Origin: Bombus terrestris
Lineage: Eukaryota; Arthropoda; Insecta; Hymenoptera; Apidae
Direction: 5' to 3'
Assembly (NCBI RefSeq): GCF_910591885.1
Contig: NC_063275.1
Location: 4,452,501-4,516,500, forward strand
Length of the DNA stretch: 64,000 nucleotides
Part shown: positions 46,774 to 58,268 of the stretch, in pieces
Layout of the letters: the number at the start of each line of letters is the position of its first letter
Position numbering within the stretch: the first letter of the stretch is position 1
Notes under the pieces: model-generated
Databases searched by the model: none
Told to the model about the DNA's origin: nothing
The model's input: the letters and a program-made list of their open reading frames with translations, nothing else
Position numbers and translations under genes: made by a program

Positions 46774-46984
46774 TCTTACGAAAATGTACGAAAATGCCTC
46801 GATGACTGGTTTGCCTCAAAAGAGCAACAGTTTTTTTGGCGTGGCATCCACTAATTGCTCGACAGGTGGGAAAAATGTATAGCTAGCGATGGGCAATACT
46901 TCGAATAAAATATTTTTAATCATTTTCATACAATAAACGTGTATTTTCTATAAAAAAATTCCGGTTTCATATTTATATACCTGG
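46774..46984 (+). mobile_element. Mariner 3' remnant with transposase C-terminus and TIR
   Basis: The frame 46774-46908 reads SYENVRKCLDDWFASKEQQF, FWRGIH, stop, LLDRWEKCIASDGQYFE and stop: the C-terminal end of a mariner transposase with one internal TAA. It is followed by TTCCGGTTTCATATTTATAT and ACCTGG, which inverted is CCAGGTATATAAATATGAAA, a mariner terminus, with TA at 46985-46986. The 5' part of the transposon is missing at the B1 boundary. Confidence 0.8.
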
Positions 46985-47189
46985 TATATCATAATAAAAC
47001 ATTATGAGCTCAAAATATGGGGTTCGTTGAAAATAATTAAAAATATTATGAGATGTGTAATAAAAAAAATTGTTTTATTTTAAGAACGAAATGATAGCAC
47101 ATCCTATTAATATGTTTAGAAATTGCTCAGTAGTTCATGATCTATCAACGGGTAAAGATTACAGTACAATATTCTATAAATTTGTAAGT
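46985..47189. other. AT-rich spacer and 5' part of the Tc1-like element
   Basis: No protein. This probably holds the 5' untranslated part of the Tc1-like transposon whose start lies at about 47190. A clear TIR was not identified. Confidence 0.35.
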
Positions 47190-47247
47190 ATTGGACGCGG
47201 AAAAAATTAAGGGGTGTCCTGCATTAGAATGTTCTAAAACAGCGTTC

Positions 47248-47758
47248 TTTTTGTGATTTTTTTTTAGAAGGGAAAGAATGAAATGGAGTTATTGAATTTT
47301 GAGGTATGGTTTTATATATATTTAACGAATACAAAAAAATTTCTTTCAAAGTAAAAAAAAAAAATTATAAAAGATTTCTACGCCTAATTCATGGACGTCT
47401 TGTCGCTGCAGTTTTCAATCGGTAGGAAAGATCCACCTTGTAATTCTTGACTGAAACAAAAAAGCAAAAAACATTACATTATTATATATTTTTCTTTTCT
47501 GGGTGAACTAAAAACCTTCATCAATAAGTTTATTTAATAATTATTATAGCACCTTAAAGTTTATTTTAAAAAAAACACTTTTTTTCAAGTTTGCCAAAGT
47601 TTTTAATTTCACATTTTTTCCTGCCTTTTTTTAGTTCACCCAGAAGAAAAATATATAATAATTTAATCCTTTTTTGGTTTTTTTATTTTCAATTCAATAT
47701 TCTATTAAAAATTCAATAATTTCATTTCTTCCTTTCCCTTCTAAAAAAATCACAAAAA
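47248..47758. repeat. Nested long inverted repeats of the TIR element
   Basis: The outer arms 47248-47300 and 47707-47758 (TTTTAGAAGGGAAAG...TTATTGAATTTT) and inner arms about 47478-47513 and 47628-47662 (ATATTTTTCTTTTCTGGGTG...) pair. A ~170-bp unpaired segment lies only in the left half, so the element looks like a foldback with an insertion in one arm. Confidence 0.75.
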
Positions 47759-47764
47759 ATATTC

Positions 47765-48232
47765 TGTAGTGGATGGTGTGAGGATCAATAATTTAGAATA
47801 CGAGAAATTGCTGCTGCAACCCGTCAAATATATTTAGAATAAATAAAATAAATAAGAATAAATATGAATACCGTCGAGAGACGCTCGTACAAATATATTC
47901 GCAAAGATAGAGTATGATCGCTCGCGGAATACTCGATAACTATAACTCGGATAATGACTCGGATAATAACTCGTAGATATTGATCGATAATTCATAGATA
48001 CTTGGTATATACTAACTCGTTCGCGATCGCGTCCGTTTATTTATACTGGTCGGTGGTCAGAAAATTTGAATCTGTCCGGGATCGACGGTTGCCCATAACG
48101 GTGACTTAGTTTTGTCCGGATTTTATCTATCGTTATGTTTCGTGCATCAAGGCGGTATTCGTGTTCCGAGGCACAACAACAACATGAATCGCTCTCGATC
48201 CGCCTCGTTTTATGACTCATGTGCCGCTACCA
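47765..48232. mobile_element. Solo-LTR-like insertion inside the TIR element
   Basis: TGTAGTGGATGG at the left and CCGCTACCA at the right are imperfect inverted ends with TG..CA termini. The stretch is CG-richer than its surroundings and interrupts the right part of the TIR element just before its terminus. The target duplication is not clean, so the class is uncertain. Confidence 0.45.
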
Positions 48233-48614
48233 TTCTAATTGAGGACACCCCCTTAAACGAATCTGAAAAAAGCAAATTGTTGAATTAAAACAGCAACAGT
48301 TATCAGTAGCAAAAATATCGAAAGTAATAAGAAATTCTAAAGTAACACACAATTTCTTAAAAAATGTTGAAGATTATGGCAAAAAGAAAAGTACTGGTCG
48401 GCCGTCATCGTTATCCGATCGTGATAAACGAGCAATTTTGTGTGTAGTTTCCAACTCGCAGTTAACAACGAAGCAAATAATGGAAAAATTGAGTGTTAGT
48501 GCCAGTGTTTCAAGAGTTCGTCGAGTTCTACTATCCTGCAAAAATATTAAGAGGATAAAATTGAAAAAGAAGCCTTTGTTAACAACGAAACACAAAGTAG
48601 AACGTTTACGCTTT

Positions 48615-51600
48615 GGGGAGCACGAGGCGGGTGCGGGTTCTCAGGGCGTAGGACCACGCCCTGGAAAATCCCGATGAATCTGATGTTCTCCTATAGCCGG
48701 GTGGCGGCTGGTCGGCGCCTTAGTTACCCGCCAATGGCCCATTCGGTGCGGAGAACTTCGGAGAAGTTGGTGGGCTCGCACCTGCCAAGACCACTCACCT
48801 CACCTTCTTGTGGTGCTCCCTGTCACCCTGCACCGGCCTTGACCGGGGTAAGGTGCGAAAGAGTGAGTGGCACCAGGATGGAAACCCTAGTTGACGACCT
48901 CGGCGAATTACTACTGATCACTATGGAAAGCAAAACGAAACAAAAAATCGTTTACGGTGCAGGGGAGGGATACCCCAGTGCCGGCGTAGCCGCGGGTTGT
49001 AAAGCGGGCCCCGTTGCGTCGTCATCGAGCAATACATGGCTACGACGGCCGTCCGGCGGTGGGCAGCAAGGCCCCCGGTGGCGCTCATGCGTCTGGCGAG
49101 GAAGACACGGGAACCGGGAGGACTCGGAAAGGGCCGGAGGAACCCGACGTTATGAACATCGACCCGGAAACTTCGTGGGGCAGGACGCGGCGGGGGGGGA
49201 TCCGACGACGAAATGCCGTTGTGTTCTCCCTCTCCGGCCGTTACGGGGGCGCTCGGCAAGCGGTCATGCCGCAGGATCGCCGGGCCTGCTGAGGGCACCG
49301 CCTCCGCCGCCAACGGTCGCAGCGGTGGCACGGGACACTGCATGCGGCGGGGGACACGCCCGCGGCGGATTCGGACTTCGTGCTGCTGCCGGCTCCTGAT
49401 AAAAGGAAGAAGAGAGGCGCGAGGCGCGGGGCGAGCACCGACACCGATACCGACGCCGAGGCTGCTACTGTGGCCGCCGCCGCTGCCGCCGTTGCTATCC
49501 GCGGCGGTGCCGCCGACAGCGACGTTGCGCGAAGCGACGGGATGAAGATCGGACCGGTCGATAAACAAGCGATCATGAAGAGCGCGAAACCGACCCACGG
49601 TCAAGAGGAAGAGGACGGCGCATACCTGCGGAGGAAGGTGCGCCTCTTGGAGAGAGAGGTCAGCGGTCTCCGGGAAACGGTGGAACGGTTGACCAAGGAA
49701 CGCGCTAAGAGGGCTGGCGAAGACCCTAATAACAACAGCGAAGGGCAAAAGGGGAGGATCCCTCTATGAGGGGAAGGAAAGGAAACGTCTCCCGGGCCCC
49801 AACGGGAGCGATTATGGGTCCGCCTTCCCCACATCGCCGACACCCCTGGCCAGTGTCGTGCCGCTCCCGCTGTCCCGACGGGCTAAGGGAGCTATAGGGA
49901 GTAGCGCAAACAACAAGGAGGAGGACAAACTCAGATTCGGTGGCGCAGGACCTCGAGATCCGCGAGAGGATCTCAAGATCCTGTTTCTCCGCAAGTTGAA
50001 GGAGTAGTGGCGAGAAATAAAGCCAGGGGCAGCGATCCCTCCGGATACGGATGCTGCTGCCGCCACAATAATTGTGTAAGCGCGGTTGTGGGCGGCCAGA
50101 GACACCTCGCGGTCGACCGTGGAGTCGTCGGCCGACGAGGTAGGATTCACCATCGTTACAGGGGGAGGAAGAGGGAGGGCAAGACAAAAGAACAGAAAGC
50201 CAGCAGCGCAACCTCTTCCAACAGTCCATGTGTCGACCGAGAACCGAGGGATGGGTATCGTCGTCTCTGCCGTTATCGATAATGCGGACAGGGGTCTCGG
50301 CACGCGGGGCGATAGCCGGCAGTGGCGTGTCAGGGATAAGGACTTTCGCGGACGAGGCCGCTCGGCCCCCGGTGCATCCCCGCAATGGGCGAGAATCCAT
50401 GCGGGAAGCAGGGAGCGGCGACGGAGCGGGAACTGTCGCGAAAGGGAAGAAACGTACCGCTAATGAGCGGGACACGCGCGGGGGAAAGTACCCGGCTTTC
50501 CCCAACCCCCACGATGTGCCGCGGTATCGCTCACCGTGCGGGACGGCTCGGGTTTCACATACAGGGAGGCGATGTCAGTAGTGAGGAGGGAAGTCAAGCT
50601 CTCCGAACTTGACACGGACATGACGGAGCTGAGATTCAGGAAGGCGATTACGGGGACGTTGCTGTTAGAGATCCCAGCCCAGGACGGGGATGGGAACAAA
50701 GCATCGCGACTGGCCGAGTGGATGGCGGTCACGCTGAAAGACTTACCCGCCAAGGTAACCGTGCCGCGTAGGACAGCTGAATTAAGAGTGACCGGACTGG
50801 AAGACTCGGTCACTCCAGAGAAGGTGGCGGCCGCCGTTGCTGAGGCCGGGGGTTGCGGCGCCGACGAGGTCAGTGTGAGACCCATACGCTACGCTCCTCG
50901 GGACCTCGGGTCGGTGTGGCTACGCTACCCGCTGACAGCGGCCAGGAAAATCAACAGAGCAGGGGATGCCCGATCGGGAGGTAAGATCAATATAGGTTGG
51001 TCAACGGCGAGGGCTTTCCCTCTCCCGGCGCGTCAGCTCCAGTGCTTCAGGTGCATGGGTCACGTGCGCAGGGACTGCAAGTCGGCGGTCGTCCGGTCGG
51101 AGCGCTGCTATCGATGCGGGGCAGAAGGACATCGTGCCAGGGACTGCTCGGCGCGAGCATCTAAGTGTCCGGTGTGCACGGATCTGGGATTGCAGGCATC
51201 ACATCGCATGGGGTCGCCGGCATGCAAACCACCGGCCCGTAAGAAGAGGGCCGCGCATGTGGCAAGGACTGTTCCAGGCGATAGCGGGGACGCGGCAACG
51301 AGGAAGAAAACGACGCCGCCGTGTGCTGGCGCCGGGAAGGCCAGGAGAGAGGAAGGAGAAGTCGGATGCACCGACTGCGAGAGGAACGGCCGGGAGGAGG
51401 CTAAGGAGGAAACGGAGCCTTTCCCGACGTAAGCGGAAGGAGGGGAGGAGGACAGCTGCTCCTGCAGTGCAATCTTAACCGCGCCCGCGGGCCCAGGACT
51501 TAATGTTCCAGAGCCTGGTGGAGCGGCGGATTGGTCTGGCAGCGGTGTCCGCGCCGTATAGCATCTTCGACGCGTCACGGGGCGCTGGGGACCTAATCGG

Positions 51601-54530
51601 CTCGGTTGCCATATTCTGGAACGAGAGCGCGGGAAGCCCCGCCTGCTCGGTGATCGAGCGGGGACGGGCACCTAGCCGTGGTGGCAGTATACGTGTCGCC
51701 CAACATCAGCCGGACGGAGTATGCCTCCTTCCTGAAGGGGCTCGCGGCTTGCATGAGAAGCTTGGGCGCCTGTCTGTCACTGGTCCTCGGGGACTTCAAC
51801 GCTCACTGAACGGCGTGGGGCTCCCGTAGGACCAACGGAAGGGGGCGCGACGTGCAGGACTGGGCGGTTGCACTCGACTTCCGGCTTACGAACTGGGGGC
51901 CGACCAGCACGTGCGTGGCGTGGTGGGGCGAGTCCATAGTGGATCTCACATGGGCAAGCTCCGCCGCATCAAGCCGTGTTTCCGGTTGGGGTCCTGTCCC
52001 CGGCGGAGACTTTCTCCGACTACCTCTATATCTCGATGCAGGTTGTTGGGGGTGCGATGGGCGAATTCTTCGCGGGAAGGAGAAGAAGATTCCCGCGGTG
52101 GGCGGACACGACCCGCGACGAGGTCTTCATGGCGGCGGCCGCCATAGCCGTCGCCTGGTCGGAAGAATATCCGACCGACGAGGACGCGGAGGCGGGAGCG
52201 ACCCGGCTGAGGCGATCTGTGACTCGTGTATGCTGCGGTCCGGTGTCCCGCGACGTGCCGGCGCGGTGTACTGGTGGTCCTAGAGGATCGCTCGTCTCCG
52301 CGAGACGTGCATCCGTGCTCAGCGCCGATACACAAGATCCCGCCGTAAGCGGTGGGAGGACGAAGCCACGGTGGCTCGACTGTATGAGACCTACCGCGAA
52401 GCGCGGAGGCCCCTGCAGCGAGCCATCAAGGAGGTGAAGAGACGGACGTGGGGCGAGCTTCTGGCCAGCCTCGATGCCGACCCCTGGGGGCGCCCTTATA
52501 AGATGGTACTGAATAAACTTCGTCCATGGGCGCCTCCCACAACGGAGAGCATGGATCCTCGCTTCCTAGTGGAGGTTGCGGCACCCTGTTTCTGGGAGAA
52601 TAGCAGGTTCACCAATGAGGAGGAGCAGGAACCTCAACCGTCGCAAGAAGATTCACGGGACCCCGCGGGAAGTTAGAGCCCCTAATCGAGGGTCACCGAG
52701 GAAGAATTGGCCGAGGCTGTTGGGAGGATCGGAGCACGGAAAGCTTCGGGCCCCGGCGGAGTCCCGACCCGCCTATGGAATGACGTCGCCGGGGTCTTGG
52801 CCCCGAGATTAATGCGTCTATTTGACAGATACCTGTCTCGGGGCGAATTCCCCGTCTTGTGGAAAGAGGCACGAATGGTCTTTCTGCCGAAGCCGGGACG
52901 CTCTCCGGACTCGCCTTCTGCCTATCGGCCGGTGTGCCTTTTGGACGGGGCTGGTAAACTACTGGGAAGAGTGGTGGCGGCCCATCTCGAGTCGCACCTG
53001 TCCGGAAGTGTTCCCGGACAGCATGACAGCCAGTTTGGCTTCTGGCGGGGACGGTCTACGGGTCACGCTGTAGCCCGTCTCCGCTCCCTGGGCGAGGGGG
53101 CCGAACGGCGCGGTTACGTGGCGTTGGCGGTGTCGCTGGACGTGGTCAATGCCTTCAAAAGCATCCCCTGGGACAGGATATGTCGGGCCCTCGAGTTTCA
53201 TCGGGTATCCGCCTACCTGCGGGCTGTAGTCCAGGCATTCCTGTGGGACCGAAGCATTGGCTACACCGTCTGTGACTGAGAGGGCGGTGTACTGCGAGGT
53301 CCCGCAGGGTTCCGTGCTGGGTCCGCTGCTATGGAACATCGTGTACGACGCGGTGCTTCGGTCGCCGATGCTTCCGGACTCGGCGCTGGCCTGCTACGCC
53401 GACGACACGTTGGTGCTGGTCTGGGGCGCGGCGTAGGGCGTAACCCTTCGTCTGGCGGAGCTGGCGATGGCCTGCGCGTTCGCCGCGATCAAGGGATTGG
53501 GGCTGAGTGTGTCCCCCGAGAAGTCCGAGGCAATGTGGTTCTGCCATAGGGTCGATCACGGGATGCCTCTAGCAGGTTATCGTCTGAGGTTGAAGGGGGC
53601 AGAGATCGGGGTCGGAACCAGCATGAAATATCTGGGACTGATCTTCGACAGTCACTGGACCTTCGGCGCTCACTTCGAGTGCCTGGCACCGTCGGTCGAG
53701 GCGACGGCGAACGCATTAGGGCGTTTGCTGCCTCGGGTGGGCGGGTCTGTCGTCGGTGTGCGCCGGCTGTACGCCGGTGTGGTGCGATCGAGGCTCCTCT
53801 ATGTTGCTCCGATCTGGACAGAGGACCTGATGGCCAGCTGCCGCAGTCTCCTGAAGGTCAGGAGGTTGCACAGGACGGTGGCCATCAAGGTAGTGAGGGG
53901 CTTCCGCACCATTTCGGCAGCAGCAGCGGCGGTGTTCGGCGGGTTTCCGCCGTTCGCATCGCAGGCTCTGAGGTGTCGCGAGATTTACCTCCACACTCAG
54001 GGTCTGTCGGACCCCCTGCTCGACAGATGGCGCGCCAGCCTCGATATGAGAGCGGTCGCGCTGAGGCTAAGGATCCCCGAGGTCGTCCTTCCAAATTGGG
54101 ACGTTTGGTTGGACGGGGGCGGGCCGTCCCTGACCTACAGATTGACGCAGGTGCTCATCGGACACTGGTGCTTTGGTGAATACCTGCACCGAATCGGGTA
54201 AGAGGCTACCGCGCGTTGCCACCACTGCGATGCGCGCGTAGATTCGGGACAGCACACGCTGGAGTACTGTCCGGTGTGGGCGCAGCTGTGCCCGGACCTC
54301 ATCGTGGAAATCGGATGGGATCTCTCGCCGCTCGCGATCTTCAAGGCACTGTTGGTGAGCGAGAGAGGGAGCAGGACCGTGACCTCCCTCTGTGAGCAGG
54401 TTATGTTTTGGAAGGAGACAGCGGAGAGGCTGAGGGTGCAGAACTCCCACCTCGAAAGGATCGGTCGGCGAGGGCGCGGCAGTGGCCGTGGACGCGCTTC
54501 GACGAGGCGCGCTAGGGCCGCTGCTACATT
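48615..54530 (+). mobile_element. R1-clade non-LTR retrotransposon, GC-rich, near full length, degenerate
   Basis: Starts about GGGGAGCACGAGGCGGGTGC, a 5' UTR of GC-rich type, and ends near GGGCCGCTGCTACATT without a poly(A) tail, as in many R1-clade LINEs. Order: ORF1 with three cysteine knuckles, then ORF2 with endonuclease, reverse transcriptase and a C-terminal Cys-His motif. It is far more GC-rich than its surroundings, so it stands out as a compositional island of about 5.9 kb. Confidence 0.88.
48880..51432 (+). pseudogene. R1-clade ORF1 (gag-like)
   Basis: Spread over several frames: a start near METLVDDLGELLLITMESKT (48880), a coiled-coil piece (LRRKVRLLEREVSGLRETVE, about 49625-49700) and a long final frame, 50536-51432, with LSELDTDMTELRFRKAITGT and ARQLQCFRC. 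The knuckles are CFRCMGHVRRDC (shorter than usual), CYRCGAEGHRARDC (canonical CX2CX4HX4C) and CPVCTDLGLQASHRMGSPAC. Gag proteins of this clade bind element RNA. Confidence 0.8.
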
Positions 54531-54537
54531 TTATGAA
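51463..54537 (+). pseudogene. R1-clade ORF2 (endonuclease and reverse transcriptase), multiply broken
   Basis: Starts with LLLQCNLNRARG-like endonuclease sequence, then LVVAVYVSPN-like and LVLGDFNAHS-like pieces in shifted frames. The RT includes YRPVCLLDGAGKLLGRVVAA, QFGFWRGRSTGHAV, LAVSLDVVNAFKSIPWDRI (motif A), EVPQGSVLGPLLW (motif B) and CYADDTLVL (catalytic, about 53391). A TAG follows at 53434, and TAA at 54199. The C-terminus keeps CHHCDARVDSGQHTLEYC, the Cys-His motif of R1-clade ORF2. Confidence 0.85.
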
Positions 54538-54689
54538 ATTGAAAAAGTGTTCAATTGAGAATTTCTTTAGAAAAAATCGGGCCTATGAAGGAAAAACTTG
54601 ATCACGACAATAATGTTTCCAAAGTATGCAAAGATTTGAAAAGTAACGGAATATTGGTCGATTCAATTAATCAAATGCACGTCGCATGA
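54531..54689. other. Short AT-rich flank of the R1-clade element
   Basis: A brief plus-strand frame reads PMKEKLDHDNNVSKVCKDLK then a stop shortly after; I do not recognise it. It does not clearly resume the interrupted Tc1 transposase. Confidence 0.3.
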
Positions 54690-55971
54690 AAAGGTCCGCG
54701 CGACGTCCTTTATTATCTGACCATCAAGGCCCAAACACCCATAGAAAGCCCTCAATAAACCTAAGGTCCCACCATAAACCGAGTTTTATAAACTTGCAGG
54801 GACCCTGCAAGTATTTTCGGTTTATCACTGGTACTTAAAAAGTTCTTAGGTCTATTGTACGTTCTTACAAATTACGGAGAAAGCCGGTAGTTTTCACGGG
54901 AAAAACCGGTAATTATATAATAGGGAAAACCAGTCATTTATATAATAGAAATGTCTGGATTTTTCCATGAGTCATGTCGGTAGAGTGCTTACACCTCCTA
55001 TCTTCAATCATCAACGTCTTAGCCAATGGGTAGCGCGGATCCTTGTCTTCACTTTCATAACGAAAAGTATGAACAACAAATCAGCTTCCTTCGTTCAGAA
55101 AACACCCACATACCGAGCTTTCCTCCATAGATATGTAAGAGCGGAAGAGCAGTCACGCAGAAAAAGTCAAACTGGTCGAAGTCACACAGTCGAGATCACG
55201 CAGTTGAAGTCAACTAACGAACAGTCAGGCAGTCGAAATCAAGCAATCAAAGTCTAGTCAGTCGGTTATTCGGTTGATTCTGTTGAGTCGATTCATTCAA
55301 GGTCGGATTTGATCAGTCGCCACGTCTATTACAACACGAGGGCCTTCATCTATCAGATTGTCAGTCAGAATCTGAGCAAGATCAAGGCGGTACCAATCAA
55401 GGCGGTACCAATCAAGGCGGTTCGCATACTCAGTGACGTTACTAAAGTGTATGATTCTCCGAAGTTGTTGAAAAATACATAAGTTATAACACTGTTAATC
55501 ACGGAGTTATATCATTTCAACCACCCCTATTATCTTAACGGAAATCAGGGGATCGATCTATTCGCGGCGTCGATTATTATAATCGTAACGGGAATTTACG
55601 ACTCCCATGGACGTGTTTCTTCGCGATTGTGTCACGTCGATTCGAAATTATTTCACGTTCCGCACAGGAGGTGAGAGATTTGTACTTCAATTATGATCGT
55701 TATTACAAAATTTATTAGAAACTGACAGAATAACGATATATAATGTTATGACAGAACAGAATAGAATGTCGAGTATTGACTTGGGAAGATTTTTATATCA
55801 AGGGTTTGGATCCTGTGGAGGGGTTATCGCTGGATACCGATTACATAGGTATCCTTTTACTGTTTAGTTATTGTTTCGATGCCTAAGGTATATGAGATAT
55901 GATATCCTATCGCTGTATTCCCGGGACCACCGTGACAATTGCGTCTCCCCGCGATTGGTCGAATTTACACA
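54690..55971. mobile_element. Long LTR-like repeat X, copy 2 (inverted relative to copy 1)
   Basis: Ends CGATTGGTCGAATTTACACA at 55971, the inverse of copy 1's start. It aligns with copy 1 in reverse, but carries about 300 extra bases (roughly 55615-55945) between the blocks GGGAGTCG.. and ..GGGGAGACGC. Either copy 1 lost that segment or copy 2 gained an insertion. An AATCAAGGCGGTACC tandem lies inside. Confidence 0.55.
55379..55425. repeat. Three tandem units of about 16 bp
   Basis: ATCAAGGCGGTACCA repeated twice, followed by a third unit diverging at its end (ATCAAGGCGGTTCGC). It lies inside repeat X copy 2 and is absent from copy 1. Confidence 0.8.
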
Positions 55972-56718
55972 AACCAAATTTTAATTATTTTATTTTCAAC
56001 ATGTTACTATGTGCAAGGAGATATAGGTATGTCAAGTAGCATGTTTTTCTGAAAAAGAAATTGTGTAACAGTTTCTTTAAATAATATGTAAAATAGAAGT
56101 CATTTAGCATCTACTATGTAATTCAGTCATCCTATATATTAATGAATGCATTCAAAAGTGTCATACAATAAAAATATAATTCATTTCGGTTAAAATATTT
56201 TGAATAATTCACTATGATAAATAATATATGTAGTAAATAATTTATTTTAGTAATACTCTGTACAACAAAACTAATATAAAATTCCCTCATTATAATTTTT
56301 ATGCTGTCCTATAGGATCACTAATAGTTCATACCATCTCATACGCTCCACTGATATATCTTGTATTTATTAAATGACCCGAAAAGAAATTGTTATACACA
56401 ATTTAAAAAAGTTTACTATGGGTATGCTATTTCAGTCTCAAAGTTTGTAAGCTGTTTAACGAAGTTACTTTATACACATGGCGAATATTGTCATTTATGT
56501 ATTGTCATAAATCTGATGGAATAATTGAGAGTCTGAAATAGTAAACGATACATGTGCCAAAAAAGAAAGTTTATTTACCAGAAAATTTTTATTCGGAACA
56601 CATTAAAAAATTATAGGCACTATATAATACTTTATAGTTACTACTCACAGTAGAATATTTTATTCTATCTTCACACTAACATAGCTTAGGTCTATATTAA
56701 TACATAGTATAATATATA
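55972..56718. other. AT-rich non-coding stretch
   Basis: I see no gene or paired repeat. Confidence 0.4.
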
Positions 56719-57717
56719 TATCAGAGATGAAAGAACATCGGAGCCTCCCCTTTGGAGCGGTGGGAGGACCCCCTTAGTGCTGTAATCCAGATTTCATCAT
56801 AGCCGCACTAAGAAACTGTTGTAATTCGATCCGACTGTACTTATTCGAAATTTATGATAGTGAGCTCGAGCTCGAGGCGACAACCGGTCGCCGAACGTAG
56901 TCGCGGTCAAGGGATGAACGTTTTATCTAACAAAGGCATGAAGTAACTCTATAGCTTTCCTTAAAAGAAATACATAGGACGGGGCACGACGGTAGACATT
57001 TCAACGATTTTTGTCCCGTGGCTCGCCACACATAGACTTTGTCCTTCGGGTAAGACGATTGCCAGATGCCAACGCATCTTCACAGTATATGTTTAGCTGG
57101 GCGAGGACCCGCTACGAATATTAAATTTCAATTACACAAAGTCTCTCAAATAGACAAATGGCCTGTGCCCCAACTACGGGAAAATAAGAGAAATCTATCC
57201 TTCCACGAACGACGCTTCTCGCTAGCAACTTTCCCCAAGGACAGTTAATATCTTTCTCTAACCACCAACATGGAAATTGACCAATTAACAGCAACGTCAA
57301 TTTCCCTCACCCTTCGAACGAAGACTTTTCTCTGCGAATCCGATGATCTCGTGCCCTTAGGCACACCCATCATAGTTTTCTTCGACAGCGTCACCGCGAC
57401 GGAGAGACACTCTCCAGTGCGATCTCATCAGTAATCGACCTGTCTTTCGTATACGTAATAATTGCTTGCTTTAACATACAGTGTAACTTAGACGCAAACG
57501 AAGGGTAAAGTTCAGCATCCGTTGACCGCGGAAACGTTGCCGGAGCCGAGACATTTGTCATAGTGCCGCGAATATCAAAACCTTGCGATTGTCTATCGAC
57601 GCTGTAATCTCCCTAATTTGTGTCAATAAACTCAACTACTGTTACACCGCACCTATGGCTAATTTCAACGAAGATTCACCGAAGACCTCCACCCTCAATT
57701 CTGACGTGCATCCGACA
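56719..57717. mobile_element. Solo-LTR-like repeat, copy 3 (inverted)
   Basis: Homologous in reverse to the LTRs at 15541 and 16573 through most of its length, sharing for example CGACAACCGGTCGCCGAACG (near match), GGGATGAACGTTTTATCTAA and TAAAAGAAATACATAGGACG. The sequence next to the CCGACA end at 57717 differs from copies 1 and 2, so it may represent a related subfamily. The other end is worn (CAGAGATG). TATA-type flanks. Confidence 0.6.
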
Positions 57718-58253
57718 TATAAATATGGATCGTAGGTATCAATTAAGATGCGATCGGAGGAAACGAAAGTATGCAAGTATACAAATAAATAGATTTGACT
57801 ATTTGGACAACATTTATTCTTTCTTTAAATCTATAAAGGTGCATTTATAAATGCAGAAAGTTCATACATATAACGTTCAAATGACACATAATCTAAGTAT
57901 TAAAATTAGCAAAAATACATTTTTTATTTCCACCAGAAATCTGCTTTTCTGTCATTTAATTTTTACCGCTTGCGCTCCTCAAGTTCGAAATTTCCATGGA
58001 AACACCATTTTGAAACTGAACTCCTCGATTTACAAAATATTTACGTCTTTATAATTCTAAAAAATTGCATTATGTGTAGATTGTGTGTTTGCATTTGAAT
58101 ATAAAGTTTCTATATCTTAAAATGAATCTTCTAAATGTCTTGGTATCTGTTTATAAAACAAAATCAAGTGCGTCTACGTATCTGCAATCTGTTTTACGTG
58201 GATACCGTGTTTACACGCAGGTTTATTGAAGGTAGAGTTTATGTAGGAAATTT
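57718..58253. other. AT-rich non-coding stretch
   Basis: Short open frames at 57620-58054 have no motif. No gene was called. Confidence 0.35.
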
Positions 58254-58268
58254 GCATTGGCTTTAGAT
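58254..58268. repeat. 15-bp target-site duplication, left copy
   Basis: GCATTGGCTTTAGAT, repeated exactly at 58675-58689. Confidence 0.85.

Larger units (their letters stand above)
47210..48253. mobile_element. TIR element inserted at TA inside the transposase gene
   Basis: Ends AGGGGTGTCCTGCATTAGAA and, inverted, AGGGGGTGTCCTCAATTAGA; TA on both sides (47208-47209, 48254-48255). Inside are two nested pairs of long inverted repeats and an LTR-like insertion. No transposase of its own. The TA duplication places it in the Tc1/mariner superfamily. Confidence 0.8.
47190..48614 (+). pseudogene. Tc1-like transposase, split by a TIR element and cut by an R1-clade LINE
   Basis: 47190-47207 (GGACGCGGAAAAAATTA region) encodes the expected beginning (GRGKKL-like, ATG now ATT, one A lost) and continues after 48254 with NESEKSK, QIVELKQQQLSVAKISKVIR, FLKNVEDYGKKKSTGRPSSL, SDRDKRAI, LTTKQIMEKLSVSASVSRVR and LTTKHKVERLRF. 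These are the two helix-turn-helix subdomains with the GRPR-type linker of Tc1 transposases. The reading is severed at about 48614 by the R1-clade element. The DDE/D catalytic half is not recognisable beyond it. Confidence 0.8.

Noticed and set aside
46437..46854. Plus-strand frames over the B1 ORF1
   Set aside because: Shadows of the minus-strand gag-like ORF. The last part (46774 onward) is real mariner sequence and was kept.
49000..54500. Many long open frames on both strands
   Set aside because: High GC lengthens chance frames; only those matching R1-clade gag, endonuclease and RT motifs were kept.
54530..54690. Possible continuation of the Tc1 transposase after the R1-clade element
   Set aside because: A faint resemblance of the first bases to the FSDEKKFN block was not sustained in the next 100 bases.
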